A stretch of DNA of 16,837 nucleotides, from contig JAJBTR010000098.1 in assembly GCA_020860745.1 (NCBI GenBank), positions 7,334 through 24,170 on the forward strand, given 5' to 3'. Numbering within the stretch: the first letter of the stretch is position 1; each line of letters opens with the position of its first letter. This DNA is from Lachnospiraceae bacterium. GTDB taxonomy: Bacteria; Bacillota; Clostridia; Lachnospirales; Lachnospiraceae. A model generated the notes under the pieces. The model saw nothing but the letters and a program-made list of their open reading frames with translations, did no database searches and was not told the origin of the DNA. The position numbers were made by a program, and so were the translations under genes. Shown here piece by piece: positions 15,160-16,837 of the stretch.

Positions 15160-16485
15160 TCACATAATATGGATCTTAAAACTGTTCTTCTCTGATCCGA
15201 GCGAGAAAACTGCTCCGTCCTCTACCCTGACCGGCTGTTGCGCAGACAGCTTTCCGAATCCCTGCAGAAACGTCCCGTAGGTAGAACCGCTGTCCATCAG
15301 AAAAAGCGCGCCGCTGCTGTCCTTAAATAACTTACAGTGATTCCGGCTCACACCTTTTACATCTGTCGGAAACCGAATGCCGGAAGAGACATCCCTCCCA
15401 AAGCTTATCCCCGAATTGCCCACGGGATACGTCCGTCCGTCCATTATCCCCGAAATCCCGGTGACGCTCACGGTACCCAGCACCGGCCGCGGAGCAGGCA
15501 TCGGCTGCACATCACTCCCATTCGGAGAAACCGCGCTGTCCGCCGCCTTCACCAACGGATCATCGGCGATCGGCCGCACAAAGGAGTCATCCACGATTGG
15601 CTGCACAAAGGAATCATCCGCAATCGGTTGCACAAAAGAATCATCCACGATCGGCTGCATCGGCCGTACGGGAGGTACGTCTGCAATCAGTGAATCCTGC
15701 TGCACCTGTTCCTCTGTCTCCCCGCCTTTTTTCCTCTTCCTGCTGCGGAAAAAAGCAGAAACCGCAGCAGCTATAACAGCGATCCATATCCAGCTCAGTC
15801 CGGAAAATGAATATCCGCCGGAGACAGCCGAGAGATCCGTATCAAAAGCGAGGAATAAATTCTCCTCCGTCAGAATCGCGACCGCATCGCCGTCTTCATT
15901 CATTAAAAGGGCAGGCACGTACGCCAGATCGTCCGGCTCCTCACAGGAATTGCCATCCTCATCAACAAACGCTCCCGCCAGAGACACGACGGTCTCCCCG
16001 TCCAGGGAAACCTCGCTGCCTCCCGTCACCTGATAATTTGCGGTCTGAACTCCATAATCCTCATCCACATAGATCAATGTCAGAATCTCATTCTTTTCGG
16101 TTGATACCATTTCTTTCAAATGCCTTGACGAGGGAATATCGTCCTCATCCTCATAGGCAAACGTCACACAGCCGTAGCCATCCATCTCATTATCCGGATA
16201 GATTACCGCATAACCGTTATCTTCCCAGTCCCATACAGTATAAAGCTCTGCACTGTCTGAGAGTGCACTATCCAGTGCGACTACCATCGCATCCCCATCC
16301 TCATCCTCCATCAGATAGGCAATGCCGATGGATACAGTCTCATCGGATTCGTTATAACCGCGAATATAAAATACTTCATCCTCGATATCATCCGAAGCAA
16401 AAGCCGTCAGTTGAAAAGCGCTTATAAACAACGCTGCCATCGTCATCACAATCCATACCCTGCATCTTTGTTTTATCTTATTCAT
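15160..16485 (-). CDS. Membrane FHA receptor: signal peptide, acidic ectodomain, membrane helix, repeats, FHA
   Basis: A 441-residue protein starting at ATG 16485 with GGAG six bases upstream. Residues 1-30 form a signal peptide (basic start, hydrophobic core, probable cleavage after AFA). Residues about 31-228 are an extracellular, very acidic domain with no family I recognise; many EDGD and DEDG turns might bind calcium, which is speculative. A membrane helix (about 230-246) is followed by RSRKRKK, which fits the positive-inside rule. The cytoplasmic part has four nine-residue repeats (277-312) and a C-terminal FHA domain with FGR (362-364), SRNH (380-383) and STYGT (401-405). It should couple an outside signal to phosphothreonine binding inside. 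It is the first large gene of the run and may mark the entry point of the pathway. Confidence 0.9.
   Translation of the reverse strand: MNKIKQRCRVWIVMTMAALFISAFQLTAFASDDIEDEVFYIRGYNESDETVSIGIAYLMEDEDGDAMVVALDSALSDSAELYTVWDWEDNGYAVIYPDNEMDGYGCVTFAYEDEDDIPSSRHLKEMVSTEKNEILTLIYVDEDYGVQTANYQVTGGSEVSLDGETVVSLAGAFVDEDGNSCEEPDDLAYVPALLMNEDGDAVAILTEENLFLAFDTDLSAVSGGYSFSGLSWIWIAVIAAAVSAFFRSRKRKKGGETEEQVQQDSLIADVPPVRPMQPIVDDSFVQPIADDSFVQPIVDDSFVRPIADDPLVKAADSAVSPNGSDVQPMPAPRPVLGTVSVTGISGIMDGRTYPVGNSGISFGRDVSSGIRFPTDVKGVSRNHCKLFKDSSGALFLMDSGSTYGTFLQGFGKLSAQQPVRVEDGAVFSLGSEKNSFKIHIM
15550..15657 (-). repeat. Four tandem 27-base units coding nine-residue repeats
   Basis: The units read QPIVDDSFV, QPIADDSFV, QPIVDDSFV and RPIADDPLV, giving a 36-residue juxtacytoplasmic linker between membrane helix and FHA domain. 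The DNA copies are near-identical, so the copy number could vary between strains by slippage or recombination. The acidic, Pro-containing unit suggests an extended spacer or a docking segment. Confidence 0.88.
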
Positions 16486-16511
16486 CTCTGTCTCCTCGCC
16501 TGCATACCAAT

Positions 16512-16598
16512 TTATCTGTTATTGATAACCCTTCCGTTCTTCTCATTTTTCACAGAGCATCCGCCCAAAATACCAATAATGATTAATGTAATGATCAT
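16512..16598 (-). CDS. 28-residue hydrophobic or lipoprotein-like peptide
   Basis: A short frame with ATG at 16598 and AAGGAG at 16613-16608, nine bases upstream, a well-formed start. The product begins MIITLIIIGILGGCSVK and ends in a polar, basic tail (NEKNGRVINNR). The ILGGC resembles a lipobox with Cys14, but only three residues could make the n-region and the core is short, so a small membrane peptide is equally possible. It lies 26 bases before the membrane FHA receptor in the same direction, and could be a leader peptide or a small partner. It is too short to support by homology from memory. Confidence 0.5.
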   Translation of the reverse strand: MIITLIIIGILGGCSVKNEKNGRVINNR

Positions 16599-16654
16599 AA
16601 CCTGCGTCTCCTTTTCTTTCTTGTGTTCGGATGCATCTCTCTTTCACTGATGCC

Positions 16655-16686
16655 ACTATAACACTCCCAAATTTTCCTTCGTCCAA
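16655..16686 (-). promoter_or_regulatory. Candidate promoter for the minus-strand operon
   Basis: On the minus strand TTGGAC (16686-16681) is followed after 17 bases by TGTTAT (16663-16658); a TATAGT (16660-16655) overlaps as another -10. Both elements are partial matches. The site lies about 60 bases before the small peptide start. The region 16599-16837 otherwise holds no gene that I can support. Confidence 0.35.
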
Positions 16687-16793
16687 CTTGTTTCCAGATC
16701 CTATCCGGAGGCACAGCCCGTCTATGTGCAAAAAAAGAAACAATCTACGGCATTTTTTGATCTGCTGCCCTGGCTTGTTTCTTTTCATAGTGC

Positions 16794-16821
16794 TAAAAAT
16801 AAGTGTCGCGCTGCGGCACTT
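16794..16821 (-). terminator. Possible rho-independent terminator of a gene beyond the right edge
   Basis: On the minus strand AAGTGCCGC, a three-base loop AGC and GCGACACTT (16821-16801) form a nine-pair stem with one G-U pair, followed by ATTTTTA. This would end a transcript entering from the right and insulate the operon that starts downstream. Confidence 0.5.
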
Positions 16822-16837
16822 CGCGCGCGAGCGGTTG

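Noticed and set aside
15377..16427. Long plus-strand frames opposite the membrane FHA receptor
   Set aside because: They are low-complexity shadows (Arg/His/Pro or Ser-rich) of the acidic coding strand and have no start signals.
16543..16788. An 81-codon minus-strand frame upstream of the membrane FHA receptor
   Set aside because: It has no ribosome binding site, its composition is not protein-like, and it covers the probable promoter. The 28-residue frame within it, in another phase, has a good start site instead.
1..16837. CRISPR array, tRNA, rRNA, transposase or phage genes
   Set aside because: No regularly spaced repeats, cloverleaf-like sequences or recombinase/transposase motifs were seen; the only tandem repeat is the 27-base coding unit at 15550-15657.

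Overview
The window looks like part of a chromosome of a gut-type Clostridia/Firmicutes bacterium (Lachnospiraceae- or Oscillospiraceae-like). The evidence is strong Shine-Dalgarno sites, a mix of ATG, GTG and TTG starts, roughly 50% GC by eye, and Firmicutes-style zinc-ribbon kinases with an IKEYFP motif. No RNA gene, CRISPR array or insertion sequence was seen, and taxonomy below the phylum is inference.

Almost the whole window is one long minus-strand, operon-like run of tightly packed genes, read from about 16.6 kb down to 1.23 kb, devoted to Ser/Thr phosphorylation. In transcription order it holds: a 28-residue membrane or lipoprotein peptide (16598); a receptor with signal peptide, ectodomain, membrane helix, nine-residue repeats and an FHA domain (16485); a soluble FHA protein with Thr-x-Pro repeats (15111); a zinc-ribbon kinase fused to FHA (14454); a receptor-type PP2C phosphatase (12900); a PrsW-like intramembrane protease fused to FHA (11442); a small FHA protein (10067); a zinc-knuckle FHA gene broken by a frameshift (9709); two soluble PP2C phosphatases (9260, 8430); a zinc-ribbon kinase with a C-terminal membrane anchor (7698); a zinc-ribbon kinase (6465) whose frame continues through one in-frame TAG into a membrane helix and a 736-residue beta-helix-like ectodomain (to 3025); a radical SAM/SPASM enzyme (3012); and a degenerate, frameshifted kinase remnant (1969 to 1233). 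A single plus-strand gene (118-1227) with an XRE-like helix-turn-helix converges on the end of the run.

Together these encode phosphate writers (three intact kinase domains), erasers (three PP2Cs) and readers (six FHA domains), several joined to membrane or extracellular parts. A reasonable model is a membrane-centred phospho-threonine relay: envelope ectodomains sense something, kinases phosphorylate Thr-rich linkers, FHA modules assemble on them, PP2Cs reset the state, and the PrsW-FHA protease turns a phospho-signal into intramembrane cleavage. The radical SAM enzyme is the odd member and may modify a protein or peptide of the system. The model is inference; the domain assignments rest on visible motifs.

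Three reading frames are interrupted: a TAG between kinase and ectodomain at 5314-5316, a one-base gain in a T7 tract of an FHA gene, and a one-base loss in an A6 tract of the terminal kinase remnant. They could be decay, phase variation or sequence error, and they are the first things to verify.
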